A DNA stretch of 64,000 nucleotides from Oscillospiraceae bacterium (GCA_017427265.1 JAFRTG010000003.1:1-64000); one strand, 5' to 3'; counted from the first letter of the stretch, positions 33,208 through 41,728 are shown. Program-made: numbers and translations. The notes: generated by a model from the letters alone, not told the origin.

Positions 33208-33346
33208 GCGCTGTCTGATCGTGGCTCCATAAAGCCAGTACGGTCAGTTTGTCTCCGGACGCGCAAAGCGATCCGCCGCAACGGTGCAAGATCTGAAAAC
33301 ACATTTTTATTTTCAGATTTTATATTTTTTACAAAGGAGATTTGCC

Positions 33347-34096
33347 ATGAAAAAGCTCAAAACACTTGCCGCAATCCTGTCATTCACTGCTGCAGCTTCC
33401 GGCGCTGCCGGAATCATTCCCCATGCCGCAGCAAATCAGCAGCTTATCACTGTGTATGCCTACAGCGAAAATGCTGCCGGGAACTGGATCAAAGACACGA
33501 AAACAGGCAAATGGTGGTACAAGCACACCGATGGTTCCTATACCAAAAACGACTGGGAAAAAATCAACAATCAGTGGTACCGCTTCGATGCACAAGGCTG
33601 GATGCAGACAGGCTGGATTCAGGACAACGGAATCTGGTACTATCTGAGCCAGAGCGGTGCCATGCAGACGGGCTGGATTCAGGATAACGGGATCTGGTAC
33701 TATCTGAATGCGAGCGGTGTGATGCAAACGGGCTGGGTACAGGACAAAGGAAGCTGGTACTATCTGAACCAGAGCGGCACGATGCAGACGGGCTGGATTC
33801 AGGATGACGGAAAACACTACTACCTGAACCCGAACGGTGCCATGCAGACGGGCTGGAAAGAACTAGACGGTACATGGTACTATTTTGGTTCCAGCGGTGC
33901 CATGCAGACAGGCTGGATTCAGGATAACGGAAAACGCTACTATCTGAACGCGGACGGTGTGATGCAGACAGGCCTGACAGAAATAGATGGTAAACTGTAC
34001 TATTTTAATCCCAAAAGCGAGGAGAATAATCCCAAAGGCGCCATGCAGACAGGCTGGGTTCTAATTGATGGGATATGGCATTATTTCAACGAATAA
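33347..34096 (+). CDS. Secreted cell-wall-binding repeat protein (choline/glucan-binding type repeats)
   Basis: This is a 249-residue protein. The signal peptide (about 1-28) is followed by about nine tandem 20-residue repeats of the pattern MQTGWIQDNGIWYYL-(N/S)-x-SG. These are the aromatic/glycine repeats that form beta-solenoid choline- or glucan-binding modules. No catalytic domain is present, so it is a binding-only protein or a surface adhesin. The start is fixed by AAAGGAG 9 bases upstream. It follows the histidine kinase gene by 139 bases and may belong to the same regulon. Confidence 0.9.
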   Translation: MKKLKTLAAILSFTAAASGAAGIIPHAAANQQLITVYAYSENAAGNWIKDTKTGKWWYKHTDGSYTKNDWEKINNQWYRFDAQGWMQTGWIQDNGIWYYLSQSGAMQTGWIQDNGIWYYLNASGVMQTGWVQDKGSWYYLNQSGTMQTGWIQDDGKHYYLNPNGAMQTGWKELDGTWYYFGSSGAMQTGWIQDNGKRYYLNADGVMQTGLTEIDGKLYYFNPKSEENNPKGAMQTGWVLIDGIWHYFNE

Positions 34097-34216
34097 GCCT
34101 CATGCCCTTTTTCGCCTGATACCGGTGATTCCGTACCCTGCAGGTTCAAAAATATCCGTGTGATTTTGCAGGAAAGCGCTTCAAAAAACGAAAAGATTCC
34201 GAAAAAACAAGACAAG

Positions 34217-34258
34217 AAAAAGCCGCGTTTACGTAATCTCACGTAAACGCGGCTTTTT
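34217..34258. terminator. Strong bidirectional terminator
   Basis: An 18-base perfect stem AAAAAGCCGCGTTTACGT / ACGTAAACGCGGCTTTTT, loop AATCTC, between the repeat-protein gene (plus) and the tRNA cluster (minus). Confidence 0.92.
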
Positions 34259-34265
34259 CTTAGCG

Positions 34266-34340
34266 GGTGGGTAGAGGGATTCGAACCCTCGGTCTTCGGG
34301 ACCACAATCCGACGCTTTAACCAACTAAGCTATACCCACC
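34266..34340 (-). tRNA. tRNA-His (anticodon GTG)
   Basis: The acceptor GTGGGTA pairs with TACCCAC, with the extra 5' G (-1) facing discriminator C that marks tRNA-His. The anticodon loop is TTGTGGT and the T arm has GGTTCGAATCC. One A-C mismatch lies in the anticodon stem (TCGGA/CCCGA). Confidence 0.93.
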
Positions 34341-34387
34341 ATATGAAATTGTATCAGCAGGAGAAGAAACTCCGTAACTGCCACAGA

Positions 34388-34461
34388 CGCGCCTTAAAGG
34401 ATTCGAACCTTTGACTTACTGCTTAGAAGGCAGTTACTCTATCCAGCTGAGTTAAAGGCGC
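34388..34461 (-). tRNA. tRNA-Arg (anticodon TCT)
   Basis: The acceptor GCGCCTT pairs with AAGGCGC, the anticodon arm is ACTGC-CTTCTAA-GCAGT, and the T arm GGTTCGAATCC is present. Reads AGA/AGG. Confidence 0.95.
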
Positions 34462-34484
34462 AGATGCCGCCCAAGGTCGGCAGA

Positions 34485-34555
<71 letters not shown>

Positions 34556-34696
34556 ATCAGATAACCAGTGCGGTCAGTTCGGTTTCTTCCCGGCACTGCA
34601 AGAGCTATTATATCACATTTCGCGTGATTTGTCAAGAGGAAAATCGAATTTTTTTCAGAACAGCTTTTTCATCAACCGGAAGCATCATTTCTCAGC

Positions 34697-34725
34697 TTGC
34701 TTTTTATCCTGGAGTATGCTATAAT
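34697..34725 (+). promoter_or_regulatory. Promoter of the phosphodiesterase gene
   Basis: TTGCTT (34697-34702), 17-base spacer, TATAAT (34720-34725), 29 bases before the start. Confidence 0.75.
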
Positions 34726-34754
34726 AATCTTACTCAAAAAAGGAGATGAGCAAT

Positions 34755-35333
34755 ATGAAATGGCTGATTGCATCAGATATTCACGGCTCTGCGCTGTACT
34801 GCAAACAGCTTCTGGAGCGATTTGCGGCCGAAAAATCCGACCGTTTGCTTTTACTCGGCGATCTGCTCTATCACGGACCGCGGAACGACCTGCCGGACGG
34901 CTATGCGCCCAAGGAAGTCATCGAACTGCTCAACCCGCTTGCAGACCGCATTCTCTGTGTCCGCGGCAACTGCGAAGCAGAGGTCGATCAGATGGTGCTG
35001 GCTTTCCCGGTGCTCGCGGAATACGCGCTGATGCCGCTCGGCAGCCGCCTGATCTACGTAACGCACGGACATATCTGCAATGCGTCGAATCTGCCGCCGC
35101 TGCAGCCGGGAGATATTCTCCTGCACGGGCATACGCATGTTCCCGTCTGCGAGCAAGCGGGCAGCATCCGCATCCTGAATCCGGGCTCGGTGTCGATTCC
35201 GAAGGAAGGTTCCCCGCGCAGCTATATGACACTGGAAAACGATACATTCACATGGAAAACGCTGGACGGCCGGATCTACGGCACATGGCAGCCGGATACG
35301 CCCTGCTGTGATCTGCGGGCGCATTTCTGCTGA
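34755..35333 (+). CDS. yfcE: YfcE-family metallophosphodiesterase
   Basis: This is a 192-residue calcineurin-like phosphoesterase. All five metal-binding blocks are readable: SDIHGS (Asp8, His10), GDLLYHG (about 38), GNCEAEVD (about 77), THGH (about 105) and HGHTHV (about 128). E. coli YfcE hydrolyses phosphodiesters in vitro and has no known natural substrate. The start at 34755 keeps the usual spacing from AAAGGAG; the ATG at 34746 touches that site. Own promoter and terminator. Confidence 0.93.
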   Translation: MKWLIASDIHGSALYCKQLLERFAAEKSDRLLLLGDLLYHGPRNDLPDGYAPKEVIELLNPLADRILCVRGNCEAEVDQMVLAFPVLAEYALMPLGSRLIYVTHGHICNASNLPPLQPGDILLHGHTHVPVCEQAGSIRILNPGSVSIPKEGSPRSYMTLENDTFTWKTLDGRIYGTWQPDTPCCDLRAHFC

Positions 35334-35351
35334 ACGAGTTTTATCGTATAC

Positions 35352-35383
35352 AAAAGGCTCCCGTTCCGAAAAACGGGAGCCTT
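35352..35383. terminator. Bidirectional terminator
   Basis: AAGGCTCCCGTT / AACGGGAGCCTT, 12-base stem with T runs on both sides, between convergent genes. Confidence 0.9.
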
Positions 35384-35397
35384 CAATGATATGCAGA

Positions 35398-35682
35398 TTA
35401 CTTTTCTTCTTTGTCGTCCTTCTTTTCGATCTTGGCGTCATCGTCCTTCTTGCCGAACAGACCGCCGAGCACATCGGAAATCTTCTCACCGATGCCGCTG
35501 AGACCGCCCTTGGAGATTGCGTCCTTCACCGTCTCGATGATTTTCTTGATCGTATCGTCATCTGCCTGATCGCCGACAATGCCGCGAACCGTACCGGCAG
35601 GATCCTTCATAAATTTTTCCTTCAGGTCGCCGTCCTTGGTCACCTGCGCAATAATTTTTTCGATTTCAGCCTTGATATCCAT
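35398..35682 (-). CDS. Small acidic protein of unknown function
   Basis: A 94-residue protein: MDIKAEIEKII, then LKEKFMKDPAGTVRGIVG (about 20-37), a helical middle, a Gly-rich segment (GGLSGIGEKISDVLGGLFG) and a highly charged KKDDDAKIEKKDDKEEK tail. Short proteins with the DP-x-x-x motif at this place are common in gut clostridia. The pattern also recalls leader peptides of modified peptides, but no maturase is nearby, so I make no call. AGGAGG stands before the ATG. The YegP-like gene is 38 bases upstream on the same strand. Confidence 0.75.
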   Translation of the reverse strand: MDIKAEIEKIIAQVTKDGDLKEKFMKDPAGTVRGIVGDQADDDTIKKIIETVKDAISKGGLSGIGEKISDVLGGLFGKKDDDAKIEKKDDKEEK

Positions 35683-35720
35683 AGTGTTATAATCCTCCTA
35701 TACTATATTGTGCAGAGCAG

Positions 35721-36092
35721 TTATGCATCCTGCATGATAATTTCGGAATCGGCATTTTTCTTCACGGACTCGATACCGTTCATGCAGCCGCTGATGGCCT
35801 TGTAGCCCTCGCTGACCGCAATGATCTGACCGTTTGTCGCTTTCAGACGGAAGCGGAATTCGCCAGCCTTATCCGTATACACCTCAAACTTCGGGTGCTT
35901 TTCCTTTGCAAATCCTTCGACAGTCTGGTTTTCGACAGCAGCTTCCGGTGCATTTCGCTGAACACTTGCGATGCCTGCGCGGCACGCCTTTTCGGTCGTA
36001 TAGACTTCAGAGGTTGCGATGACCTCGCCGTTGCCCGCTTTCAGATCAAATTTGATACCGGTCTTGGTTTTTTTGATCAGATATTTGCCCAT
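35721..36092 (-). CDS. DUF1508 (YegP-like) protein with two repeats
   Basis: This is a 123-residue soluble protein made of two DUF1508 repeats: residues 1-50 (GKYLIKKTKTGIKFDLKAGN, VIATSEVY, GIASVQRNA) and 66-118 (PKFEVYTDKAGEFRFRLKATN, IIAVSEGY, GIESVKKNA). Each repeat is a small beta-beta-alpha unit, and YegP-type proteins are dimers of them. The function is unknown. AGGAGGATCACGG precedes the start. It is probably co-transcribed with the small acidic protein. Confidence 0.92.
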   Translation of the reverse strand: MGKYLIKKTKTGIKFDLKAGNGEVIATSEVYTTEKACRAGIASVQRNAPEAAVENQTVEGFAKEKHPKFEVYTDKAGEFRFRLKATNGQIIAVSEGYKAISGCMNGIESVKKNADSEIIMQDA

Positions 36093-36318
36093 TTCCGTGA
36101 TCCTCCTGTTTTCAAAATCTCCGGCCTCTGTCAGCCGCTGATTTTATTATACCCGAAACTGCACAAAAAGTCAATATTTTTTTGTATTTTTTTATTTCAC
36201 AGGCCGATGAAACTGCGATTTTTTTGCAAATGTGCAAAGAGAGCGGCAAATATATTGCGCGAAATCGTATAAAATACTGTGGAATATGTCCGAAACGAAG
36301 AAACTGATTGACAAATCC

Positions 36319-36347
36319 TTGACAAACCACAAAGCATGTGGTATAAT
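36319..36347 (+). promoter_or_regulatory. Perfect promoter of the leader and fusion gene
   Basis: TTGACA (36319-36324), 17-base spacer, TATAAT (36342-36347). A second TTGACA lies at 36308-36313. Confidence 0.85.
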
Positions 36348-36353
36348 AATACT

Positions 36354-36565
36354 ATCAATGCCGGAAAGATTCAGCTTGCGATACCGGCAGAAAGGATTGT
36401 TTTCCCATGTACGATGTTTACACGCTCGTCCTTCGACTTACGGTCTTGGCAGATTGTCAAAGGCCTGCTTCGTTGTGCACGGGCGTTTTCTGATAAGCGT
36501 ATACGGAAAACTAAAACCATGTGAGTCAACGGTGTGAGGTCTGAAAGGCTTCACACCGTTTTTTT
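36354..36565 (+). ncRNA. Candidate regulatory leader RNA (attenuator) or small RNA
   Basis: About 210 bases from a perfect promoter to an intrinsic terminator. There is no open frame with a ribosome binding site, and several pairing words such as GCCGG/CCGGC (36361 and 36382) are present. The terminator ends 24 bases before the next start codon with no room for another promoter. The leader therefore either regulates the gene by attenuation (riboswitch-like) or is an independent RNA with readthrough. I do not recognise a T-box or any known riboswitch core. Confidence 0.5.
36528..36565 (+). terminator. Intrinsic terminator just before a start codon
   Basis: AACGGTGTGA / TCACACCGTT, 10-base stem, then a run of seven T. 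It lies 24 bases before the ATG at 36590, with GGAGG between. Confidence 0.88.
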
Positions 36566-36589
36566 CACTGCGATACTGGAGGTATCACC

Positions 36590-39115
36590 ATGAAGATCTG
36601 TTTTTCCACACTGGGCTGTCCGGATTTTGAATGGCCGGACGTTTACTCCATGGCCAAGGACATCGGCTTTGACGGAATCGAGCTGCGCTGCTTCGGTCTG
36701 CCTGCGGATCCCTACCGCAGCAAGCCGTTCACCGGCGTCATGCTGCCGAAAACAGTCGCAAAGCTGAAGGCTCTGAAGCTGGAGATTCCCTGCGTCAGCT
36801 CGAACTGCTGCCTCAACGAGCAGGAGAACGAAGCGCAGAACCGCAAAGAGCTGCTGGCCTGCATGGAGCTTGCCCAGGCCGTCGGCGCACCGTATGTCCG
36901 CGTGCTTGGTGACCGCTACAGCGAAGTGACCGGCGTTGTGGATGACGACTATGTGGCATCCGTACTGACCGCGCTGATTCCGGATGCAGAGGCACATGAT
37001 GTGACGCTGCTTGTGGAAACAAACGGTGTTTTCAGCGATACTGCCCGTCTGAAGGCCATGCTCGACCGGATCGACAGCGTCCGCGTCGCAGCAGTCTGGG
37101 ATATGCATCACCCCTACCGCTACGGCGGCGAATCCCCGGAACAGACCGTCGCAAATCTCGGCAGCTACATCAAATTCGTGCAGACCAAGGACAGCTCCTT
37201 CAAGGACGGCAAGCTCTGCTATGAGCTGATGGGCAAGGGCGACCTGCCGCTTGACGATATGATGGCTGCACTGGGCGGCATCCATTATACCGGCTATATC
37301 TCGCTGGAATGGGTCAAGCGCTGGATGCCGGGGCTCTCTGACGCGGGTATCGTATTCCCGCAGTTTGCAGACTACATGTCCAAGTACCGCACCAAGCACA
37401 AGCACGATCTGCAGGTCAGCAACCGCGGCAACGGTTATTATCCTTGGCCGAAGGAGCGCCTGATTGACTACACCTTCCCGGATGTGCTCGACCGCATCTG
37501 CGAGCAGTTCCCGAACCAGTACGCTTTCCGTTACACGGAGCTGGATTATACCCGCACCTATCCGCAGTTCCGCGACGATGTGGATACCTTTGCGCGTGCG
37601 CTGATTGCAATGGGCGTCGGTGCAGGCGACAAGGTTGCAATCTGGGCCACGAATGTCCCCGCATGGTATATCACCTTCTGGGCGACGACCAAGATCGGCG
37701 CAATCCTCGTCACCGTGAACACGGGCAACAAGATCCACGAGACGGAATACCTGCTCAAGCAGTCCGATACACATACGCTCGTTATGATCGACGCCTACAA
37801 GGGCACCGATTACAACGAGATCATCCGCACGCTGATTCCGGAGCTCGCAACCGCGGAGCCGGGCAAGCTGGAATCCGCAAAATTCCCGTTCCTCAAGAAC
37901 ATCATCACGATCGAGAGCAAGCAGCCCGGCTGCTATACATGGGAAGAAGCGGTCGCCAAGCATACCGAGGTGCCGCTGACTGAGGTCGAGCGCCGCCGCC
38001 GTGCAATCAAAAAGGACGACGTTGCCAACATGCAGTATACGTCCGGCACGACCGGCTTCCCCAAGGGCGTCATGCTCACACATTACAATGTCGTCAACAA
38101 CGGCAAGGCGATCGGTGACTGCATGGATCTGTCCTCTGAGGACCGCATGATGATTCAGGTGCCGATGTTCCACTGCTTCGGCATGGTGCTGGCGATGACT
38201 GCATCTGTCACGCACGCCGTCACGATGTCTCCGATCACGGCATTCTCGCCGCGCAAGGGTCTGCACTGCATCAATCAGGAGAAGATCACCTGCTTCCACG
38301 GTGTCCCGACGATGTTCATTGCAATGCTCAGCCATGAGAACTTCCCCACGACCGATTTCTCCCACATGCGCACCGGTATTATGGCAGGATCTCCGTGTCC
38401 GATCAAGACCATGCAGGAGGTCATCGAAAAGATGCATATGCCGGAAATCTGCATCACTTACGGTCAGACAGAGGCTTCCCCTGCTACCACAATGTCCAAG
38501 ACGACAGACTCCATTGAGGACCGCGTGAATACGGTCGGCGGCCCGATCTTCGGCGTCGAGTGCAAGATCGTCGATCCGGAAACCGGCAAGGAGGTTCCGG
38601 ACGGCGTGGACGGCGAATTCTGTGCCCGCGGCTACAATATCATGAAGGGCTACTACAAAATGCCGGAGGCAACTGCGGCTGTCATCGACGAGGACGGCTG
38701 GCTCCACTCCGGTGACCTCGCACGCCGTCTGCCGGGCAGCGGTTATTTCAAAATCACCGGCCGGATCAAGGATATGATTATCCGCGGCGGCGAAAACCTC
38801 TATCCGAAGGAGATCGAGGATTTCCTCTACACGCACCCGGATGTCCGCGACGTTCAGGTCATCGGCGTGCCGGATAAGCAGTACGGCGAAGAGGCTATGG
38901 CATGTGTCATCCGCAATGACGGCGCGGCCTGCACCGAGGACGACCTGAAGGAATATGTCCGCACGCACATGGACAAAACCAAGGTGCCGCGCTACGTGCG
39001 GTTTGTCGATTCGTTCCCGATGAATGCTGCCGGAAAGGTTCTGAAGTATAAGATGCGCGAGGAAGCGGTCGATTACCTCAACCTCCACGAGGCAAACAGC
39101 ATTGTGACCGCGTGA
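36590..39115 (+). CDS. Fusion: sugar-phosphate isomerase-like TIM barrel + acyl-CoA synthetase (AMP-binding)
   Basis: A single 841-residue frame with two complete domains. Residues 1-275 are a xylose-isomerase-like TIM barrel (AP endonuclease 2 superfamily: GFDGIELRCFG, LLVETNGVFSD, AAVWDMHHPYRYGG, GYISLEWVKRW) with the expected acidic/His metal ligands. Residues about 290-835 are an ANL-family acyl-CoA ligase: P-loop YTSGTTGFPKG (about 482), YGQTE (about 625), GRIKDMIIRGGENLYP (about 723) and the catalytic Lys in AAGKVLKYKMREE (about 815). The ligase would adenylate a carboxylate and transfer it to CoA; the barrel could supply or modify it. GGAGG lies before the ATG. The gene stands alone behind a terminator-bearing leader. 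The substrate is unknown. Confidence 0.92.
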   Translation: MKICFSTLGCPDFEWPDVYSMAKDIGFDGIELRCFGLPADPYRSKPFTGVMLPKTVAKLKALKLEIPCVSSNCCLNEQENEAQNRKELLACMELAQAVGAPYVRVLGDRYSEVTGVVDDDYVASVLTALIPDAEAHDVTLLVETNGVFSDTARLKAMLDRIDSVRVAAVWDMHHPYRYGGESPEQTVANLGSYIKFVQTKDSSFKDGKLCYELMGKGDLPLDDMMAALGGIHYTGYISLEWVKRWMPGLSDAGIVFPQFADYMSKYRTKHKHDLQVSNRGNGYYPWPKERLIDYTFPDVLDRICEQFPNQYAFRYTELDYTRTYPQFRDDVDTFARALIAMGVGAGDKVAIWATNVPAWYITFWATTKIGAILVTVNTGNKIHETEYLLKQSDTHTLVMIDAYKGTDYNEIIRTLIPELATAEPGKLESAKFPFLKNIITIESKQPGCYTWEEAVAKHTEVPLTEVERRRRAIKKDDVANMQYTSGTTGFPKGVMLTHYNVVNNGKAIGDCMDLSSEDRMMIQVPMFHCFGMVLAMTASVTHAVTMSPITAFSPRKGLHCINQEKITCFHGVPTMFIAMLSHENFPTTDFSHMRTGIMAGSPCPIKTMQEVIEKMHMPEICITYGQTEASPATTMSKTTDSIEDRVNTVGGPIFGVECKIVDPETGKEVPDGVDGEFCARGYNIMKGYYKMPEATAAVIDEDGWLHSGDLARRLPGSGYFKITGRIKDMIIRGGENLYPKEIEDFLYTHPDVRDVQVIGVPDKQYGEEAMACVIRNDGAACTEDDLKEYVRTHMDKTKVPRYVRFVDSFPMNAAGKVLKYKMREEAVDYLNLHEANSIVTA

Positions 39116-39156
39116 GTGAACCGGATATCTCCGAATCCCGAAGAACAGATTAAAAT

Positions 39157-39187
39157 AAGGCGCTGACTTGACTGTCAGCGCCTTTTT
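39157..39187 (+). terminator. Terminator of the fusion gene
   Basis: AAGGCGCTGAC, loop TTGACT, GTCAGCGCCTT, TTT. Its stem nearly equals those at 13652 and 61970. Confidence 0.9.
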
Positions 39188-39211
39188 GATTCATTATGCA
39201 GCGAAAAGCTG

Positions 39212-40111
39212 TCAGTGCTTCGCTTTTTTGAGTGCGGTTTTGCGCAGCCGCAGACTGTGCAGCAGCCAGAAAAGCAGATAACACAGCACCGCGAAAAGGA
39301 TGCCGCAGACAGCGGTCACAATCAGTGCATGGGTGCCGCTGTAGAGGTATCCGGTCACGGCTGCAAAGGTATGGTCGGTTTTGACCGCGAAACGGTCGAA
39401 CCAGCCGGTTTTCTGCAGCCAGACCGACGGGATCATGACGAGCAGCGAGGCAATCAGCACGCCGCTGCCGATCCAGTACAGTCCGGTTTCCGGCTCCTGA
39501 TAATTGGCAAAGAACAGCAGCAGTGCGAACAGCGTGACTGCCGCAAATGCTGCAAAGACGCCGTAGCCCGCCCACGGAATATAGGTCTTGGCCGGTTCCA
39601 GCACGCCGGCATCTGCAAGCATGGAAAAGCGGAATACATCACATGCCGTGCGAATACGCAGGGAAGCGGACTCCTTCGCAGCGCGCACAGCTTCATCATA
39701 AGCGGAATCGCGGATGACATTGTTCTTGTCGGCATATTCGGAGAAGAAATTGCCGATCCGGTCGTTCAGCTCCGAAAAATCCGGCTGAATGCCGAGAATG
39801 GCTGCATCGCCGCGCAGATATGCAAATCCGTTTGTGATTGACTCCCGGATCAGCGGTTCCAGCTGATCGGCAGAGATGCTGCCTTCATAGACGGAAAACG
39901 GAATGCCGGTCGTATTCTCGGCCGTCCGGAATTCTGTCTCAAGCGCAGCATGCACCTTCTCCGACAATTCCTTTTTCGTGACAAGCTCCTGCACGGCATC
40001 GGTATCCAGCATCCGGAACCGCACCACGCCGGCACCCATTGCAAAGATACAGGAAAAAATCAGCAGAACGGTGAAAATAACGCCTGCGATATAGGTCGAT
40101 GTTTTTTTCAA
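39212..40111 (-). CDS. Four-helix membrane protein of the sortase operon
   Basis: This is a 299-residue protein. Helix 1 (about 8-28) is followed by an extracytoplasmic domain of about 150 residues rich in acidic and helical segments. Three further helices (about 175-200, 207-230 and 258-285) and a basic tail (RLRKTALKKAKH) end it. No known motif. It is third in a minus-strand operon after the sortase and its probable substrate, 21 bases after the sortase gene, so it may assist surface assembly. A longer out-of-frame read of the same DNA is not supported. Confidence 0.7.
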   Translation of the reverse strand: MKKTSTYIAGVIFTVLLIFSCIFAMGAGVVRFRMLDTDAVQELVTKKELSEKVHAALETEFRTAENTTGIPFSVYEGSISADQLEPLIRESITNGFAYLRGDAAILGIQPDFSELNDRIGNFFSEYADKNNVIRDSAYDEAVRAAKESASLRIRTACDVFRFSMLADAGVLEPAKTYIPWAGYGVFAAFAAVTLFALLLFFANYQEPETGLYWIGSGVLIASLLVMIPSVWLQKTGWFDRFAVKTDHTFAAVTGYLYSGTHALIVTAVCGILFAVLCYLLFWLLHSLRLRKTALKKAKH

Positions 40112-40132
40112 GCTCTTTCCTCCGTTCCGGCG

Positions 40133-40816
40133 TTATTCAGCCTGTTCATAGTATTTTTTGCTGACAGGCTCACAGCGCACACCGATGCGGCGATCCGAGC
40201 TGCCGATCACCTGCGGCGCGCAGGTATACAGCGTCAGATATTCTTCTTTGGTGACCGCGAGATACTGCTTGTCCTGCTTGTTGAATTCGATCGTCTCCTT
40301 GACCTTGTAGGTGAAGCAGCCGTACTTGGTGTAGACGGTGATCTCATCGCCGATTTTCAGCTTGGAAAGCTCAGAGAAATACGTGTTGACATGCGCATCA
40401 ATGACGGCATTGCCTTTTTCTCCGATGATTGCAGACTGTGTGGTCTGACAGGCGCCGCGCTCCAGCAGATCGGCATTGACGCCGTAGTAGACGCTGACAT
40501 TCAGGTCGATTGCCGGTGCATTCAGCACAGCGTACTGCTCACCGAATGTCGGATAGATGATATTGCCTTCGTCGTAGGTTTTCCGGTCGGACTTCTGTTC
40601 CGTGTCGATCTCGTTTTCCCGGATATGCAGACCGGATGTCGTACCGTTGGTTTTGAGGTTATCCATAAAGGCGATATTCAGATACTTCTGCACATAGTGC
40701 ACCGGCGCCAGCGAATAGCACAGCACCAGAATGCCGCCGGTCAGCAGCAGCAGCAGCAGCGGTGTCAGCAGATAAGCAGGCAGGGAGCTGCGTTCCTTGG
40801 TTTCCTGTTCAGCCAT
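40133..40816 (-). CDS. Sortase (cysteine transpeptidase)
   Basis: This is a 227-residue surface transpeptidase. One N-terminal membrane helix (about 15-37) is followed by the sortase beta-barrel with catalytic His142 (AVIDAHVNTYF), Cys199 in TLYTCAP and Arg209/210 in SSDRRIGVR. Sortases cut a C-terminal sorting signal and link the protein to the wall or to another pilin. The start at 40816 is preferred because GGGAGG is just upstream; it overlaps the preceding gene by 8 bases. That upstream gene encodes a protein with a sorting-like tail, probably its substrate. Class cannot be fixed by eye. Confidence 0.92.
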   Translation of the reverse strand: MAEQETKERSSLPAYLLTPLLLLLLTGGILVLCYSLAPVHYVQKYLNIAFMDNLKTNGTTSGLHIRENEIDTEQKSDRKTYDEGNIIYPTFGEQYAVLNAPAIDLNVSVYYGVNADLLERGACQTTQSAIIGEKGNAVIDAHVNTYFSELSKLKIGDEITVYTKYGCFTYKVKETIEFNKQDKQYLAVTKEEYLTLYTCAPQVIGSSDRRIGVRCEPVSKKYYEQAE

Positions 40817-41642
40817 GCTGCGCCTCCCGTTTTCTGCCGCGGAGCGAAATCCACGCAAGACCTGTGATGCCGCCCAGAACAGCGGCTGCCGAGCCGATTA
40901 CCGGCACGGTCATATTCCAGCCGGTATCGTCCGCAGAGGCGCTGACCGCATTCGCATCAATCAGCTCGCCGTCGCTGTTGCGCACGGAATAGCTGATGCC
41001 GCTGCCGTCCAGCTGGTCTACGGAAATATGCATTCCGAGCTGCTCGCCCAGATCAATAAAGCCGTTCATGACATTGGCCTGACTGCCCTTATCCATCTGC
41101 TTGATGATGCTGTTGCGCTCCGAAGTGGAGAGCGATGCCAGAAACGCAGCGCGCTCACTTTCCGGCAGACTTGCGACATAAGCCTGCTTTTCCTCCAGCG
41201 TCATGTTGATGAACGGCTTCTCCGGTTTGACGGAGGGTTCCGGCGCAGGCTTTGCGGTTGTCTGCGTCTGATTCTGCTGCTGCGGATCAGCCTGTGTTTC
41301 GGTCTGTTTCATCTGCTCGCGGATGTCGGAGCCGGGAACATTGAACTGCTTTCCGACTTCGTTCCAGATATCATCCTCATAAATTTCCACCATGTCTGCC
41401 CAGATGTCATAGGTGTAGTAGGTATCGTTGATCTTCATGCCGCTGTCGTCATGCTGCGTGTTCTGATACTGCGTTTTCGCTTCCTGAATCATGGATTCCG
41501 GCATACCGATCCGACGCATGGCGGCATAAACATCCTCGATGCTGCCGTCTGCGGCACAGGGCATTCCCGCGCAGGACAGCATCAGGAAAGCTGCCGCTGC
41601 TGCCGGAAGCAGGCCGGTCAGACGTTTTGCAATCTGTTTCAT
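40809..41642 (-). CDS. Secreted surface protein with sorting-like C-terminus, probable sortase substrate
   Basis: This is a 277-residue protein. It consists of a signal peptide (1-31), a soluble domain (about 32-110), a Gln/Thr/Pro-rich linker (about 112-145) and a helical region. The tail has DDTG (238-241), a hydrophobic segment (about 244-267) and RGRKREAQHG. That is the layout of a sortase signal, but with ADDTG where LPxTG is expected. The soluble domain is not recognised. AAAGGATG precedes the ATG. It overlaps the sortase gene. If the tail is not cut, the protein would simply be membrane-anchored. Confidence 0.75.
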   Translation of the reverse strand: MKQIAKRLTGLLPAAAAAFLMLSCAGMPCAADGSIEDVYAAMRRIGMPESMIQEAKTQYQNTQHDDSGMKINDTYYTYDIWADMVEIYEDDIWNEVGKQFNVPGSDIREQMKQTETQADPQQQNQTQTTAKPAPEPSVKPEKPFINMTLEEKQAYVASLPESERAAFLASLSTSERNSIIKQMDKGSQANVMNGFIDLGEQLGMHISVDQLDGSGISYSVRNSDGELIDANAVSASADDTGWNMTVPVIGSAAAVLGGITGLAWISLRGRKREAQHG

Positions 41643-41728
41643 TTCGGGTTCATCCTTTCAAAAGTGAGAGGGCATGTTCCGGCACACTGGCCGGTGATTT
41701 CGGTACCGGAAAAACCGATACAAAATCT

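Noticed and set aside
35398..35682. Precursor (leader) peptide of a modified natural product
   Set aside because: The DP motif recalls such leaders, but no maturase, protease or dedicated transporter lies next to it, and the tail is highly charged rather than core-like.
36551..39088. 845-codon open frame antisense to the isomerase/acyl-CoA ligase fusion
   Set aside because: Its residues show no family motifs and are rich in His, Arg and Cys. It mirrors the codon pattern of a gene rich in G+C at third positions. The plus-strand frame has intact catalytic motifs.
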